A model generated the notes under the pieces. It was not told where the DNA came from, did no database searches, and saw only the letters and a list, made by a program, of their open reading frames with translations. 64,000 nucleotides of DNA, from the NCBI RefSeq assembly GCF_001477655.1, contig NZ_CP011266.1, forward strand, positions 1,596,001-1,660,000. Direction: 5' to 3'. Source of the DNA: Methanobrevibacter millerae (GTDB taxonomy: Archaea; Methanobacteriota; Methanobacteria; Methanobacteriales; Methanobacteriaceae). The first letter of the stretch is position 1. Every line of letters starts with the position of its first letter. Shown here piece by piece: positions 63,529 to 64,000 of this stretch. Made by a program: the position numbers and the translations under genes.

Positions 63529-63711
63529 ATTTACCCCCGAAATATTATGCAAGGATATGTATATATAACAAAATATTTAAATTTATTTAGATAAGAATTA
63601 ACACCCAATTGGACATCGTATTCATCAAACATAGCCTTATTGTTTTTTAATCGGATATCAATAGCTTAAATGTACCATTTGAAAAAAATAGGGGATGCAA
63701 ATATATTATGA

Positions 63712-63987
63712 TTATATGAATAATAAATCGTCTTCACTTTGGCCGAATTTAGTGCCATTTGTTTTTCCATTTGGAAGAATTGATAAAATGACAACAGGAT
63801 ATGAATCACCAGGATTGATAATCATTGTATGTGTAACATCTTTCCGGGTTTTGATAGTTATATCATAACTATTGCTGTTTTTAGATAAATTACCTTTTAA
63901 AAAGACTTCATTGAATGGATTCTCGTATAAATACTCTGGCAATTCCACATCAATTTCAAAATAGTCCAATAATTCCCTTAAAATCAT
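63712..63987 (-). CDS. Hypothetical protein at the window edge (5' end uncertain)
   Basis: 92 codons from the ATG at 63987, reading MILRELLDYFEIDVELPEYL, then NPFNEVFLKGNLSKNSNSYD, RKDVTHTMIINPGDSYPVVI and an acidic end QSEDDLLFI. No family is recognised. The frame is open to the end of the window and could start earlier, outside it. It is 183 bases upstream of the giant surface protein gene, on the same strand. Confidence 0.5.
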   Translation of the reverse strand: MILRELLDYFEIDVELPEYLYENPFNEVFLKGNLSKNSNSYDITIKTRKDVTHTMIINPGDSYPVVILSILPNGKTNGTKFGQSEDDLLFI

Positions 63988-64000
63988 ACGAATCAAAAAA

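Overview
The window looks like a chromosomal piece of a host-associated methanogenic archaeon of the Methanobacteriales, most likely Methanobrevibacter. The evidence is gene content and composition: a methanogenesis marker protein (DUF2099), archaeosine transglycosylase TgtA, membrane LonB, the thiolase/HMG-CoA synthase pair of archaeal lipid synthesis, an F420-type subunit beside a split archaeal glutamate synthase, a MurT-like ligase fitting a pseudomurein wall, large adhesin-like surface proteins, very AT-rich intergenic DNA, and GGTGA/GGAGG ribosome binding sites. The species is not determined.

Layout. 1-12.6 kb is housekeeping: a tight leftward operon prs - orf99 - uvrB - uvrA (uvrA runs off the edge), small zinc-ribbon/TM2 membrane proteins, an ADP-ribosylglycohydrolase overlapping an acidic unknown gene, a MurT-like ligase, lonB, cobyric acid synthase and small unknowns. 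12.6-17.8 kb is a gene graveyard: a frameshifted CPBP protease, a SpoIIAA-like STAS gene with an in-frame TAA beside an intact SpoIIAB-like kinase, a membrane-domain stub, a small frameshifted gene, an adhesin tail, and one intact drug exporter. 17.9-28.1 kb is a coherent nitrogen-assimilation block on the + strand: amt-glnK behind two abutting NrpR-type operators, glnA, then split glutamate synthase (class II amidotransferase, GXGXG domain, FrhB-like F420 subunit, FMN/ferredoxin synthase subunit) and a KaiC-like/PPDK-ATP-grasp protein. The FrhB-like subunit has its two FrhB domains in swapped order.

28.5-41.7 kb is accessory: methanogenesis marker 8, an HxlR regulator, tRNA-Leu, two paralogous AAA/DUF4143-type ATPases, a third AAA ATPase, truncated MATE/RhuM/AAA15 genes, a secreted C69 peptidase, and a DUF1848 gene. 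The 3' end of that DUF1848 gene recurs as at least six separate fragments at about 15.0, 30.0, 31.6, 32.0, 34.4 and 39.0 kb. Two paralogous ATPase genes are each bracketed by such copies in direct orientation, with a conserved non-coding flank. This is the best candidate in the window for an undescribed mobile or recombining unit.

41.7-47 kb carries the mevalonate-pathway pair, two tRNA-Gly genes, a methyltransferase and tgtA. 47-49.2 kb has a TnpB-only IS605-type element with a visible right-end/omega-RNA hairpin lying next to an adhesin remnant. 49-57 kb holds a MnmC-like methyltransferase, a secreted Ig-repeat protein ending in an extracellular zinc-ribbon-like domain, and a leftward run purC-purS-purQ-cobA-glmS. 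57-64 kb ends with an acetyltransferase interrupted by TAA, a secreted protein with a very long Leu/Ile amphipathic tail, a DUF4013 membrane protein, and a giant surface protein joining a beta-helix to a papain-like protease and a TGNPI-type C-terminal anchor.

All assignments come from reading the sequence and remembered family motifs; no search was run.
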